The position numbers were made by a program, and so were the translations under genes. Below the pieces are notes generated by a model. The model saw nothing but the letters and a program-made list of their open reading frames with translations, was not told where the DNA came from and made no database searches. From contig CATOOV010000002.1 of assembly GCA_951801955.1 (NCBI GenBank), forward strand, positions 62,001 through 126,000: a stretch of 64,000 nucleotides of DNA. Direction: 5' to 3'. Every line of letters starts with the position of its first letter. Position 1 is the stretch's first letter. The stretch comes from an uncultured Lachnospiraceae bacterium. GTDB lineage: Bacteria > Bacillota > Clostridia > Lachnospirales > Lachnospiraceae. Shown here piece after piece: positions 16,646-25,123 of the stretch.

Positions 16646-16720
16646 AAACTCATCTATGTATCAATATGCCAGTGATTCTGGTGCTGTTGGAAATCATCGG
16701 AGAATTTTTGAGCGGAAAAA
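16589..16720 (+). repeat. 71-bp-offset tandem duplication of the 3' end of spoIIIAD
   Basis: The segment at ~16589-16648 (encoding MPVILVLLETIEEFLS) recurs at ~16660-16719 (MPVILVLLEIIGEFLS) with about ten differences in 60 bases. In the copy, the stop TGA reads GGA and the frame runs on for a few codons (GKMPN) to TAA. The copy is not preceded by an SD and looks like a fossil. Confidence 0.85.
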
Positions 16721-16739
16721 TGCCAAATTAAGGCAGGGA

Positions 16740-16860
16740 GGGCTTTCCATGGGAGGGAAAACAGAGAGGTGGAAAAAGTCCATGTTTAATTTTAAAAGTG
16801 GAGGCGCACTTTTCATGGCAGGGAAAATAGGAGAGTGGAAAAAAGCCAAATGGGGTTTAC
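16740..16860 (+). repeat. 66-bp-offset duplication of the spoIIIAE ribosome site and start
   Basis: Two ATG codons, at 16749 and 16815, each have an SD-like sequence (AGGGAGGG and GTGGAGG) and are followed by related codons: MGGKTERWKKSM and MAGKIGEWKKAK. The offset is 66 bases (22 codons), so both starts are in one frame. Confidence 0.8.
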
Positions 16861-18314
16861 TGGCTGTAGGCATCCTATTTTGTTGTTGGACGGTACCAGC
16901 AGAAGCCCAGGTTCAGTTGGAAACAATGTTGCTGTCTGAAACAGAAGACATAAATAATTTTGGACGGGAACAGCACAAGGGGTTCGGGCAGGAATGGCTG
17001 GAACAACAGCAGGAAGAAGAAGGGATTAGTCAGGAGGTTAGGGAGACGATGGACAATAACCTTGGAAACAAAGAGGAAATTGACCAGGAGATAAAGGAGA
17101 CGATGGACAATAACCTTGGAAACAAAAAGGAAATTGACCAGGGGGTTAGGGAGACGATGGACAATAACCTTGGAAACAAAAAGGAAATTGACCAGGGGGT
17201 TAGGGAGATGATGGACAATAACCTTGGAAACAAAGAGGAAATTGACCAGGAGATAAAGGAGACGATGGACAACTACCTGGAAGAATTAGATTTTTCTGAA
17301 ATTGACAGCCTGCTGGGGGAACAGGAGAACACTTCAGAATTGGATTTTAGGGAGATTGTGGAATTACTGGTAAATGGGGAGGGGATTGACAAGGGCTGGC
17401 TGTTTGAAAATCTGCTTTCCTTGATTTTTTCAGAGGTTCGTGCATTTCGGGGAACCCTGGTCCAAATGGTATTGCTGTGTATTGTTTTTGCAATTCTCTA
17501 TAACTTTGCTAATGTTTTTGAAAATCCTGCTGTGACAGAGATTAGTTTCTATATGGTATATATGCTGTTGATGGTACTTTTGATGAAATCCTTTTTCATT
17601 CTTCGGGATGTGTCGGTTGGCGTGATCTCCCAGGTGATGACCTTTCTGAAGGTTTTAATTCCAACCTTTACGGCAAGTATGGCGTTCTCAGGACAAATTA
17701 CCACTGCGGCTGGCTTTTATGACCTTACATTCCTCTTGATTTACAGTTTGGAATGGCTGATGCAGTATTTGATTATTCCTGCCGTTCAAATTTATGTGGT
17801 TTTGGAACTTATGAATTATCTGACAGAGGAGGAGATACTGTCTCGAATGACAGCATTGATAAAATCAGGGATTTTGTGGTGTATGAAATTTCTGTTCACC
17901 ATTGTCATTGGGATTAATGTGGTGCAGAATCTTTTGACCCCGGTCATTGATACTTTTAAATCTAGTTTGATTGCGAAAACGGCAGGGATGGTGCCAGGGC
18001 TTGGCACTTCCATCAATGCCGTTACAGAGATTATGGTAGGTTCCGGGATTGTGATAAAAAATGGGATTGGACTAGCCGCTATTTTGGTTTTATTGGTCTT
18101 ATGTGCCGGACCATTGATCAAAGTATGGGTGATGGCATTTTTATATAAATTGCTGGAGGCTGTCATTCAGCCTGTAGCAGACAAGCGGATGATTGGCTGT
18201 ATTGGCAGTACAGGAGAAGGCGGGAGGCTTTTGGGAAAGGTGGTGGTGACTACAACCGTAATGTTTTTGGTTACAATCGCTATGGTTACAGCGGCAACTA
18301 CATTTCACCGCTGA
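16815..18314 (+). CDS. spoIIIAE: Stage III sporulation protein AE with an inserted repeat tract
   Basis: The frame is open from 16656; either ATG 16749 or ATG 16815 may be used, since the start region is duplicated. I chose 16815 because a signal peptide then begins at residue ~10 (WGLLAVGILFCCWTVPAEA). A charged segment follows, containing four and a half 18-residue repeats (MDNNLGNKEEIDQ type). The conserved multi-pass membrane part then runs from about 17395 onward (ILYNFANVFENPAV, GMVPGLGTSINAVTEI). Bacillus SpoIIIAE is about 400 residues; this form is about 499, largely because of the N-terminal insert. It is the polytopic membrane component of the SpoIIIA channel. Confidence 0.93.
   Translation: MAGKIGEWKKAKWGLLAVGILFCCWTVPAEAQVQLETMLLSETEDINNFGREQHKGFGQEWLEQQQEEEGISQEVRETMDNNLGNKEEIDQEIKETMDNNLGNKKEIDQGVRETMDNNLGNKKEIDQGVREMMDNNLGNKEEIDQEIKETMDNYLEELDFSEIDSLLGEQENTSELDFREIVELLVNGEGIDKGWLFENLLSLIFSEVRAFRGTLVQMVLLCIVFAILYNFANVFENPAVTEISFYMVYMLLMVLLMKSFFILRDVSVGVISQVMTFLKVLIPTFTASMAFSGQITTAAGFYDLTFLLIYSLEWLMQYLIIPAVQIYVVLELMNYLTEEEILSRMTALIKSGILWCMKFLFTIVIGINVVQNLLTPVIDTFKSSLIAKTAGMVPGLGTSINAVTEIMVGSGIVIKNGIGLAAILVLLVLCAGPLIKVWVMAFLYKLLEAVIQPVADKRMIGCIGSTGEGGRLLGKVVVTTTVMFLVTIAMVTAATTFHR
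17031..17275 (+). repeat. 54-bp VNTR-like tandem repeat inside spoIIIAE
   Basis: ATGGAC recurs at 17049, 17103, 17157, 17211 and 17265, exactly 54 bases apart. Units differ by only a few bases. Each encodes 18 residues of the type ETMDNNLGNKEEIDQEIK, so copy-number changes stay in frame. Units 1 and 4 share EEIDQEIK; units 2 and 3 share KEIDQGVR. Confidence 0.95.
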
Positions 18315-18327
18315 GGGAGGGGGAATC

Positions 18328-18876
18328 ATGAGTTACATCTATGGCTGGGTAAGAAATTTGGTGTGCTTTTATATTCTGCTTACGGTGGTTTTACATTTGC
18401 TGCCAAAGGAAAATTATCAAAAATATGTCCGTTTCTTTTCTGGAATTTTGCTGACGATTTTGGTGGTGTCGCCGGTATTGTCACTTATAGGGCAGGAAGA
18501 GGAAATTTGCCAAAAAATCAGCCAAGCAGAATTTTTCCAGGGAATGGACAATCTGAGACTGGATACGGAGCATTTGGAATATAGGCAAAAGGAACTTTAT
18601 TTAAAAGAGTACGAGCGTGCATTGGGCATGGATGTGAGCCGGATGGCTAAGGAAAAGAGCCTTGTCCCACAACAGGTGGATGTGAGCCTGTCAGACGACT
18701 ATCAGGTAGAATCTATTGCGCTTACCATAACTTTTGGTGAGGATGAGGGGATATTTGTACCAAAAGCATCTTTTGCGGACAACAGTCAAGAATATCCAGA
18801 TGTTTATGAGTTAAAACAGGAACTTATGGAATTCTATCAGTTAAAAGAGGAGCAAATTAGTATTGGGATTGTGTAA
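18328..18876 (+). CDS. spoIIIAF: Stage III sporulation protein AF
   Basis: A 182-residue protein with two N-terminal membrane helices (LVCFYILLTVVLHLL, FFSGILLTILVVSPVL) and a C-terminal soluble domain (KSLVPQQVDVSL onward) of the ring-building-motif type found in SpoIIIAF/AG. GAGGGAGGG precedes the ATG. It sits 13 bases after spoIIIAE and 17 before spoIIIAG. Confidence 0.92.
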   Translation: MSYIYGWVRNLVCFYILLTVVLHLLPKENYQKYVRFFSGILLTILVVSPVLSLIGQEEEICQKISQAEFFQGMDNLRLDTEHLEYRQKELYLKEYERALGMDVSRMAKEKSLVPQQVDVSLSDDYQVESIALTITFGEDEGIFVPKASFADNSQEYPDVYELKQELMEFYQLKEEQISIGIV

Positions 18877-18893
18877 GGAGAGGAAGGGAAAGA

Positions 18894-19481
18894 ATGAAAA
18901 AGCAAGGATTTTTCCTGGATAAGCTCAAAAACATATCCAAAAACCAGCTTTTGATTGGTGGGCTTGCCGGGATTTTGCTGTTGGTAATTGCAATTCCGGT
19001 AGAGCAGCGGGACAAAAACCAGCAGACAAACCAGCAGACAAACCAGCAGGAAGAGGCAAAAGAACAGCCTTCTTACAAAGAAACTGGAGATTATGGAAAG
19101 CGGCTGGAGCGTAAACTGGAGCAGGTACTGGCAACTGTGGAAGGGGTAGGCAAAGTGGAGGTGATGATTACGCTCAAAGATCAGGGTGAGTATGTGGTGG
19201 AGAAAGACCGAACCAAAAATAGCCAGGAAATTTCGGAGGAAGATGGAACGGTAAAGAGAAGTACCATGGAGCGCCAATCCCAGGAAGCGACCGTTTATGT
19301 CCAGGAAAGCGGAAGTAATGGGGAACCTTTTGTGACGAAGGAGGTGACGCCGAAAGTAGAGGGGGTTCTGGTTGTTGCAGAGGGAGGTGGAAATGCAAAA
19401 GTGGCAAAAAATATTTCTGATGCGGTTTTGGCATTATTTCCAGTGGAAATACATAAAATTAAGGTAGTTAAGATGAATTAA
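18894..19481 (+). CDS. spoIIIAG: Stage III sporulation protein AG
   Basis: A 195-residue protein with an N-terminal membrane anchor (LLIGGLAGILLLVIAI), a short QTNQQTNQQ low-complexity linker and a soluble domain (LEQVLATVEGVGKVEVMITL, VEGVLVVAEGG). SpoIIIAG forms a large ring in the intermembrane space between mother cell and forespore. The QTNQ repeat (TNQQ units) is a minor local expansion. Confidence 0.93.
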   Translation: MKKQGFFLDKLKNISKNQLLIGGLAGILLLVIAIPVEQRDKNQQTNQQTNQQEEAKEQPSYKETGDYGKRLERKLEQVLATVEGVGKVEVMITLKDQGEYVVEKDRTKNSQEISEEDGTVKRSTMERQSQEATVYVQESGSNGEPFVTKEVTPKVEGVLVVAEGGGNAKVAKNISDAVLALFPVEIHKIKVVKMN

Positions 19482-19496
19482 CAGGAGGGCATCAAT

Positions 19497-20360
19497 TTGA
19501 GAAAAGTTTTCAAGAAAAATCAGATCATTATTACGGCTTTGGCTCTTATGATCGCCGTGGCAGGTTATCTGCAATATACGGGGAGCCAAAGCGACAGTGA
19601 CCTGGCAAAAGAGGCAAGCGCAGATACCAACGAGAGTACATACGAAATTTCTGATGAGGATATGTACAGTGCAGAAGATATTTTTACAGATACAGAGGAA
19701 AGCCAGGAGACAGCAGATACCACTGAGACTGGAACAGAGGCGTTAGGGGTTCAGACTGGAGAAGAGATTGCAAAGGCGCAGAATGGTGATACAGAAAACC
19801 CAGGAGAAGCAGTCCTTACCAGTACAAGTGTAAATGGTGTGGATTTTGTTTCAGAAGTAAAGTTGAATCGGGAGCAGATCCGTTCACAGAATAAAGCGTC
19901 TTTGCTTGAAATGATCAACAATGCTAATATTTCTGAGGAACAGAAACAGGATGCAATCAATGCCATGATTGACATGACAGACATTGCGGAACGAGAGGCG
20001 GCCGCAGAGATGTTGCTGCAGGCAAAAGGGTTTACCGATGTGGTAGTGAGCATTACAGACAACAATGCAGATGTAGTGCTGAATATGGGAGAAGTGACAG
20101 ATGCCAAACGTGCCCAGGTGGAGGATATTGTAAAACGTAAAACCAATGTGGAAGCCCAAAATATTGTAATTACACCTATTGCATCCACGGAATCAGGAGA
20201 TACTGCTGGAGAAGCAGAAGGAAACAGTAATGGAGAGACAGCTCCTGATGGCGCGGCAGACGGGACAGATAACACAGATGGGACGACTGCTGAAGATACA
20301 GCAGGAAATGATGCCGCTGCCGATGGCAGCACAACAGCGGAAGACACGTCTGTAGAATAA
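19497..20360 (+). CDS. spoIIIAH: Stage III sporulation protein AH with an extended acidic tail
   Basis: The start is TTG, with AGGAGGG seven bases upstream; the N-terminus MRKVFKKNQIIITALAL matches the family. After the membrane anchor comes an acidic linker, then the ring-building domain (~120-220: LEMINNANISEEQKQDAI, AEMLLQAKGFTDVVVSI). SpoIIIAH binds SpoIIQ across the intermembrane space. The last ~65 residues are a low-complexity tail of D, E, G, T, A and N, not present in Bacillus SpoIIIAH (218 aa). A weak hairpin (GGGGAACCG/CGGCTCCCC) lies downstream near 20403-20424. Confidence 0.93.
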   Translation: MRKVFKKNQIIITALALMIAVAGYLQYTGSQSDSDLAKEASADTNESTYEISDEDMYSAEDIFTDTEESQETADTTETGTEALGVQTGEEIAKAQNGDTENPGEAVLTSTSVNGVDFVSEVKLNREQIRSQNKASLLEMINNANISEEQKQDAINAMIDMTDIAEREAAAEMLLQAKGFTDVVVSITDNNADVVLNMGEVTDAKRAQVEDIVKRKTNVEAQNIVITPIASTESGDTAGEAEGNSNGETAPDGAADGTDNTDGTTAEDTAGNDAAADGSTTAEDTSVE

Positions 20361-20597
20361 TAGGAATGCAGGCATACATACATAATAGGAATGTAGTCAT
20401 TGGGGAACCGGAGACGGCTCCCCTGGGTGCGTTTGTCCAAAATTGAAAAAATGGCGTCTGCACTATCCATTGGCAAAAACAGTATCACGATGGAAAAAAC
20501 AAAATTTGACAGAATATCTGGTACAGGATTATAATGGGATAGAAGCAGATGGAAAATCAATTTTATGGATGAATATTAGAACAAAGGAGAGGGATCT

Positions 20598-21575
20598 ATG
20601 AAGAACAGGAAAATGTTATTACCAGTTATTTTCATGATGTTTGCATTTTTGTTTTCTGGCTGTGGTGTGGAACAGAACATGCAGATTAATCGTGATTTGT
20701 CCTCAAAGAACACAATGAAGATTTATACAACCAAAGAGGAAGAAGCGCAGATTGAGAAAGAATTGGCAGGAGAGGTATACGGTTCTTATCAGGAAATGAT
20801 GAAGCAAATAGGGTTTGCCTACAAGGGAACTGAAAAACGCAGTGGCGTGGTACATAATGTATACCAAACGTCCCAAAGGATGTCTGCAAAGGATACCAAA
20901 GAAGAATTTGTAGTTCTGAACAAAAATCAGGCAGTTTTGGATCTCTCGGAGCTTTCCGAGATGATAAAGGAAGAAGTGGAGCCGATACAAAAGCTGGATG
21001 AAAAGGCGCTTTCATTTTATATCAAATATCCTTTCAAGGTATATAAGGCAAATGGAAAGATCCAAAAGGATCACTATACTGTGCAGTATTCTTTAAAGGA
21101 TATTCGTAAAAATGTCCGCCTTTATGCGGTTAGCAGCGCAAAATATGCCAATGATAGGAATTGTGAAATCAGCGGTGTAAAAAATAATGCATATTATCGG
21201 AAGAATAAGGCAATTAAGCTAAAATCAGATGGTGTGATCACAAATTTCCAGGTGAATAAAGTAAGCCAGGTTACGAATACTTATACCGCAAAAAAAGAAG
21301 GGGTTTACCGTATCAAAGTGAAGATGCTTGCCGGAAATACAAAGTCTGTGAAATTTACGATAGATAAGACTAAGCCTGTGACAAATATTGAATCGAAAAC
21401 ATATAAAAATAGAGTAAAGATCAATTTCCGCGATCGGCTTTCTGGAGTGAAACATGCTTTGCTGAATGGAAAAAGTATCAAAAATGGAAAGGTTGTATCC
21501 AAAAAAGGAAGTTATGTCCTGAAAATCAGTGACAAAGCAGGAAATGTAAAGACCGTCCGCTTTTCTATAAAATAG
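20598..21575 (+). CDS. Lipoprotein with C-terminal Ig-like domain
   Basis: The ATG follows AAAGGAGAGGG. The N-terminus is a lipoprotein signal (MKNRKMLLPVIFMMFAFLF) with lipobox FSGC, predicting lipid attachment at Cys22. The middle (~30-200) is a surface-type domain with LysM-independent charged character and no recognised motif. The C-terminal ~130 residues look like bacterial Ig-like modules (YRIKVKMLAGNTKSVKFTI; DKAGNVKTVRFSIK). It probably faces the outside of the cell. The function is unknown. It lies alone between spoIIIAH and a MATE gene. Confidence 0.75.
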   Translation: MKNRKMLLPVIFMMFAFLFSGCGVEQNMQINRDLSSKNTMKIYTTKEEEAQIEKELAGEVYGSYQEMMKQIGFAYKGTEKRSGVVHNVYQTSQRMSAKDTKEEFVVLNKNQAVLDLSELSEMIKEEVEPIQKLDEKALSFYIKYPFKVYKANGKIQKDHYTVQYSLKDIRKNVRLYAVSSAKYANDRNCEISGVKNNAYYRKNKAIKLKSDGVITNFQVNKVSQVTNTYTAKKEGVYRIKVKMLAGNTKSVKFTIDKTKPVTNIESKTYKNRVKINFRDRLSGVKHALLNGKSIKNGKVVSKKGSYVLKISDKAGNVKTVRFSIK

Positions 21576-21731
21576 CATGGATTACAAGGATGGGACCTTG
21601 TAAACGAAAGCTCTAACGCCAACACTCTCAAGAGAATCTTGAAAATGGGGTGCCCGTAGGGGATGGTTTTAGAAATGGAGGATAGGAAGCTGTTATTGGG
21701 GAACCTTTTGCAGCTTCCTAATTAAGTGCAA
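21576..21731 (+). promoter_or_regulatory. Structured leader upstream of the MATE transporter
   Basis: Two hairpins are visible: ACAAGG/CCTTGT at about 21577-21602, and a 10-bp perfect stem TAGGAAGCTG/CAGCTTCCTA at about 21683-21720 whose 3' arm ends 11 bases before the likely start codon. No SD is visible at the start, so the second hairpin may shape translation. It does not match a riboswitch class that I recognise. Confidence 0.35.
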
Positions 21732-23087
21732 ATGAAAACAAAATCTTATGAAATAGATATGTGTAATGGAGCGTTATTTCCTAAAATTCTTGCATTTTCC
21801 ATTCCGCTGATGATTTCTAGTATTCTACAGCTTTTGTTTAATGCAGCAGATATGGTGGTGGTAGGAAGATTTGCAGGCAGTACCTCGTTGGCAGCGGTTG
21901 GCGCAAATGCATCCCTGATTAACTTGCTGACAAATCTGTTTATTGGATTTTCAGTTGGTGCAAATGTGATGACAGCACAGTTTTATGGAGCAAAAAAAGA
22001 ACGGGAAATGAATGAAACTGTGCACAGCGCCATTGTGCTTAGCTTGTTATGTGGCAGTGTTTTATTAGTCCTGGGTATTTTGGTGGCTCCTCAGATTCTT
22101 ATTTTAATGGGAACTCCAAACGATGTGTTAGGTCATGCAGTACTTTATATCCGCATCTATTTTGTGGGAATGCCTGTAATTTTGCTGTATAACTTTGGCA
22201 GTTCGATTTTGCGTGCTGTGGGAGATACCAAGCGCCCCCTGTATTATCTTCTGGCGGCTGGTATTATCAATATTCTTTTAAATCTACTTTTTGTGATTGG
22301 CTTTCAGCTTGGTGTGGCAGGGGTGGCTTTGGCAACTGTGATTTCCCAGCTTGTATCTGCTGCCTTGATTTTGCGCTGTATGATGCATATGGAAGGGGGC
22401 TGCAGGGTGGAATTTTCCAAGCTTCACATGAACCGGAACAAGGTGATGCAGATGATGCGGATTGGATTGCCGGCAGGGCTTCAGGGAACCGTATTTTCAC
22501 TGTCTAATGTGTTGATACAGTCTTCCGTCAATTCCTTTGGTTCTATTGCTATGGCAGGAAATACGGCGGCATCTAACATTGAAGGATTTATCTATATGGC
22601 GATGAATTCTTATCATCAGACGGCACTCAGTTTTTCCAGCCAGAATTTTGGGGCAGGCAATTATAAGAGGATTGGCAAGGTGCTGTTGGAATGTCTTGCT
22701 ATGGTGACGGCAGTGGGGCTTATCTTTGGATGGGCGGCTTATCTGTTGGGGGATCAGCTTCTTGGAATTTATTCTTCTGACCCAAGGGTCATACAAGTGG
22801 GGATGCTGCGGCTCTCTGTAATTTGTACCACCTACTGTTTGTGTGGAATTATGGATGTATTGGTAGGGGAACTGCGGGGAATTGGCTGCGCAGTGCTTCC
22901 TATGGTGGTGTCACTCCTGGGTGCCTGTGGGTTCCGTATTTTATGGATATTTACGATATTCAAGCAGCACCATAGTCTATGGATACTGTATCTGTCGTAT
23001 CCAGTATCTTGGATCTTGACAGCGGTGGTACATGCAGGATGTTTTGTGTTAATCAGAAGAAGACAAAAGCAGAGGATGATGCAATAA
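21732..23087 (+). CDS. MATE-family multidrug/Na+ efflux transporter
   Basis: A polytopic protein of ~451 residues with about 12 membrane helices and MATE signatures (ISSILQLLFNAADMVVVGRF, SVGANVMTAQFYGA, GLPAGLQGTVFSLSN). These proteins exchange cations for drugs or metabolites across the membrane. GTG 21726 or ATG 21732 may be used; neither has a clear SD. It is a single gene preceded by a hairpin-rich leader. The substrate cannot be inferred. Confidence 0.92.
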   Translation: MKTKSYEIDMCNGALFPKILAFSIPLMISSILQLLFNAADMVVVGRFAGSTSLAAVGANASLINLLTNLFIGFSVGANVMTAQFYGAKKEREMNETVHSAIVLSLLCGSVLLVLGILVAPQILILMGTPNDVLGHAVLYIRIYFVGMPVILLYNFGSSILRAVGDTKRPLYYLLAAGIINILLNLLFVIGFQLGVAGVALATVISQLVSAALILRCMMHMEGGCRVEFSKLHMNRNKVMQMMRIGLPAGLQGTVFSLSNVLIQSSVNSFGSIAMAGNTAASNIEGFIYMAMNSYHQTALSFSSQNFGAGNYKRIGKVLLECLAMVTAVGLIFGWAAYLLGDQLLGIYSSDPRVIQVGMLRLSVICTTYCLCGIMDVLVGELRGIGCAVLPMVVSLLGACGFRILWIFTIFKQHHSLWILYLSYPVSWILTAVVHAGCFVLIRRRQKQRMMQ

Positions 23088-23241
23088 CCTTAGGTTCCCT
23101 TGTATCAAAGTTTCCTTTCCTGTAAGTTTCCTTTTCTGTTGGCAGGGTGACAAACCAGTTTTGTCATGATATAATATCCCAGGTATTGCTGTTTGAGGAA
23201 GAAATGGCATCAGAAGAATAATGGAAAGTGAGGAATAGGCT

Positions 23242-24831
23242 TTGGCAGATTTACAAAAAGAAATAGAAAAGCGCAGGACGTTTGCAATCATATCTCATCC
23301 AGATGCTGGAAAGACCACCTTGACAGAAAAATTTCTGTTGTATGGAGGAGCCATTAACCTTGCAGGTTCTGTAAAGGGCAAGGCAACTGCAAGACATGCA
23401 GTATCTGACTGGATGGAGATTGAGAAAGAGAGAGGTATTTCTGTTACTTCATCGGTGCTGCAGTTTAATTATAATGGTTATTGTATCAATATTTTAGATA
23501 CTCCTGGGCATCAGGATTTTTCAGAAGATACTTACCGTACCCTGATGGCGGCAGATTCTGCTGTGATGGTGATTGACGGTTCTAAGGGTGTGGAAGCACA
23601 GACTAGAAAGCTATTTAAGGTATGTGTGATGCGCCATATTCCCATCTTTACTTTTATTAATAAGATGGACCGTGATGCCAATGATACGTTTGATTTGCTG
23701 GATGAGATCGAAAAAGAGCTTGGAATTGCTACTTGCCCCATCAATTGGCCCATAGGATCCGGAAAGAATTTTAAGGGTGTCTATGACCGAAATTCCAAAA
23801 AAGTAATGACTTTTGCTGATACCTTAAAAGGGACAAAAGAAGGGTTGGAAAAAGATATTGCAATTGATGACCCTGATCTTGCAGCAGAGATCGGGGAAGA
23901 GTATAAGGACGCACTGCTGGAGGAAGTGGAACTGTTAGACGGGGCAAGCGCAGAATTTGATATGGATTTGGTGGCAAAGGGAGAGCTGTCACCCGTATTT
24001 TTTGGTTCTGCACTGACAAATTTTGGTGTGGAAACTTTTTTGCAGCATTTTTTGCAGATGACCAGTTCACCGTTGCCAAGAAATGCCGATGTAGGTGAGA
24101 TTAACCCATTTTCATCCGATTTTTCTGCTTTTGTCTTTAAGATTCAGGCAAATATGAATAAGGCACACCGGGATCGTATTGCATTTATGCGGATTTGTTC
24201 CGGGAAATTTGAGGCAGGCATGGAAGTGACCCATATCCAGGGAGAGCGGAAAATACGCCTGTCCCAGCCCCAGCAGATGATGGCGCAGGAACGTAAAATC
24301 ATTGAGGAAGCTTATGCGGGCGATATTATCGGTGTGTTTGACCCAGGTATTTTTTCAATTGGGGATACCATTACAACGGCGTCTGAGAAGTTCGCTTTTG
24401 AAGGGATTCCGACCTTTGCGCCAGAGCATTTTGCAAGAGTGCGTCAGATGGATACCATGAAGCGGAAACAGTTTGTAAAAGGAATCAGCCAGATTGCACA
24501 AGAAGGCGCCATCCAGATCTTTCAGGAATATCATACAGGTATGGAAGAGATTATTGTGGGAGTGGTAGGCGTTCTTCAATTTGATGTATTAAAATATCGC
24601 CTGGAAAATGAGTACAATGTGGATATCCGTCTGGAAAAACTGCCTTATGAACATATCCGCTGGATTGAAAATAAGGATTTGGACATGGATAAACTGACAG
24701 GAACTTCAGATATGAAAAAAATCCAGGATCTAAAAGGAAATCCTCTGCTTTTGTTTGTTAATAGCTGGAGTGTTGGAATGACTCTGGATCGAAACGAGGG
24801 GCTGGTGCTTTCAGAATTTGGTCGAAATTGA
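23242..24831 (+). CDS. prfC: Peptide chain release factor 3 (GTPase)
   Basis: The start is TTG (GTGAGG upstream) and gives MADLQKEIEKRRTFAII, the expected RF3 N-terminus. GTPase motifs follow: SHPDAGKTT (G1), DTPGHQDFS (G3) and NKMD (G4). The length of 529 residues is normal. RF3 recycles RF1/RF2 from ribosomes after termination. The C-terminal domain (FDVLKYRLENEYNVD) is intact. It is a single gene; its 3' end faces a palindromic repeat and then the convergent deacetylase gene. Confidence 0.95.
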   Translation: MADLQKEIEKRRTFAIISHPDAGKTTLTEKFLLYGGAINLAGSVKGKATARHAVSDWMEIEKERGISVTSSVLQFNYNGYCINILDTPGHQDFSEDTYRTLMAADSAVMVIDGSKGVEAQTRKLFKVCVMRHIPIFTFINKMDRDANDTFDLLDEIEKELGIATCPINWPIGSGKNFKGVYDRNSKKVMTFADTLKGTKEGLEKDIAIDDPDLAAEIGEEYKDALLEEVELLDGASAEFDMDLVAKGELSPVFFGSALTNFGVETFLQHFLQMTSSPLPRNADVGEINPFSSDFSAFVFKIQANMNKAHRDRIAFMRICSGKFEAGMEVTHIQGERKIRLSQPQQMMAQERKIIEEAYAGDIIGVFDPGIFSIGDTITTASEKFAFEGIPTFAPEHFARVRQMDTMKRKQFVKGISQIAQEGAIQIFQEYHTGMEEIIVGVVGVLQFDVLKYRLENEYNVDIRLEKLPYEHIRWIENKDLDMDKLTGTSDMKKIQDLKGNPLLLFVNSWSVGMTLDRNEGLVLSEFGRN

Positions 24832-24877
24832 TTTAAGTCATTGATATAGGTTTGTTGCCCGGCAGCGGACAAAAAAC

Positions 24878-24975
24878 GGGATTGTCACAAAATGTAGGGA
24901 TTCCGCAATTATAGTACAGATATTTGCCATATTGTTACTATATATTGCGGAGTCCTTACATTTTGGAACAGTCCC
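24878..24975. repeat. 98-bp palindromic element, copy A
   Basis: Near-perfect inverted repeat: the left arm (TGTCACAAAATGTAGGGATT...) pairs over ~35 bases with the right arm (...AGTCCTTACATTTTGGAACA). The termini are GGG/CCC. It lies between the 3' ends of prfC and the convergent deacetylase gene. See copies B and C. Confidence 0.85.
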
Positions 24976-25035
24976 TGCATGAAGGTTCCAGATTTAATGA
25001 GTAAAAAAGTAATTGACCGCAAAAATGCCTGAATT

Positions 25036-25058
25036 CAAGAACGCCATCGGCGTTCTTG
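25036..25058. repeat. GAACGCC hairpin
   Basis: A perfect 10-bp hairpin, CAAGAACGCC-ATC-GGCGTTCTTG. A related, less perfect form occurs at about 52466-52490 (AACGCCATCAGCGTT), and half of it occurs at about 30850. A GC-rich stretch (GCGCACTCGTGCG and following) separates it from copy B. Confidence 0.7.
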
Positions 25059-25123
25059 CTGTGGGGTGCGCACTCGTGCGAAGAGAAGATGTCGCTGCGT
25101 GACCGCGCTCGGCGCGTCAAAAT

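Noticed and set aside
16660-16730. A second small spoIIIAD-like gene
   Set aside because: The copy has no start, no SD and only ~20 codons; it is a duplication remnant.
17030-17272. Minus-strand 80-codon repetitive ORF
   Set aside because: It is simply the reverse reading of the 54-bp repeat in spoIIIAE.
17031-17275. CRISPR array
   Set aside because: The 54-bp units are directly adjacent without spacers and are coding in frame.
19751-20560. 269-codon minus-strand ORF over spoIIIAH
   Set aside because: It is an artefact of the low-complexity acidic tail (S/A/V-rich when read backwards). spoIIIAH is the conserved gene.
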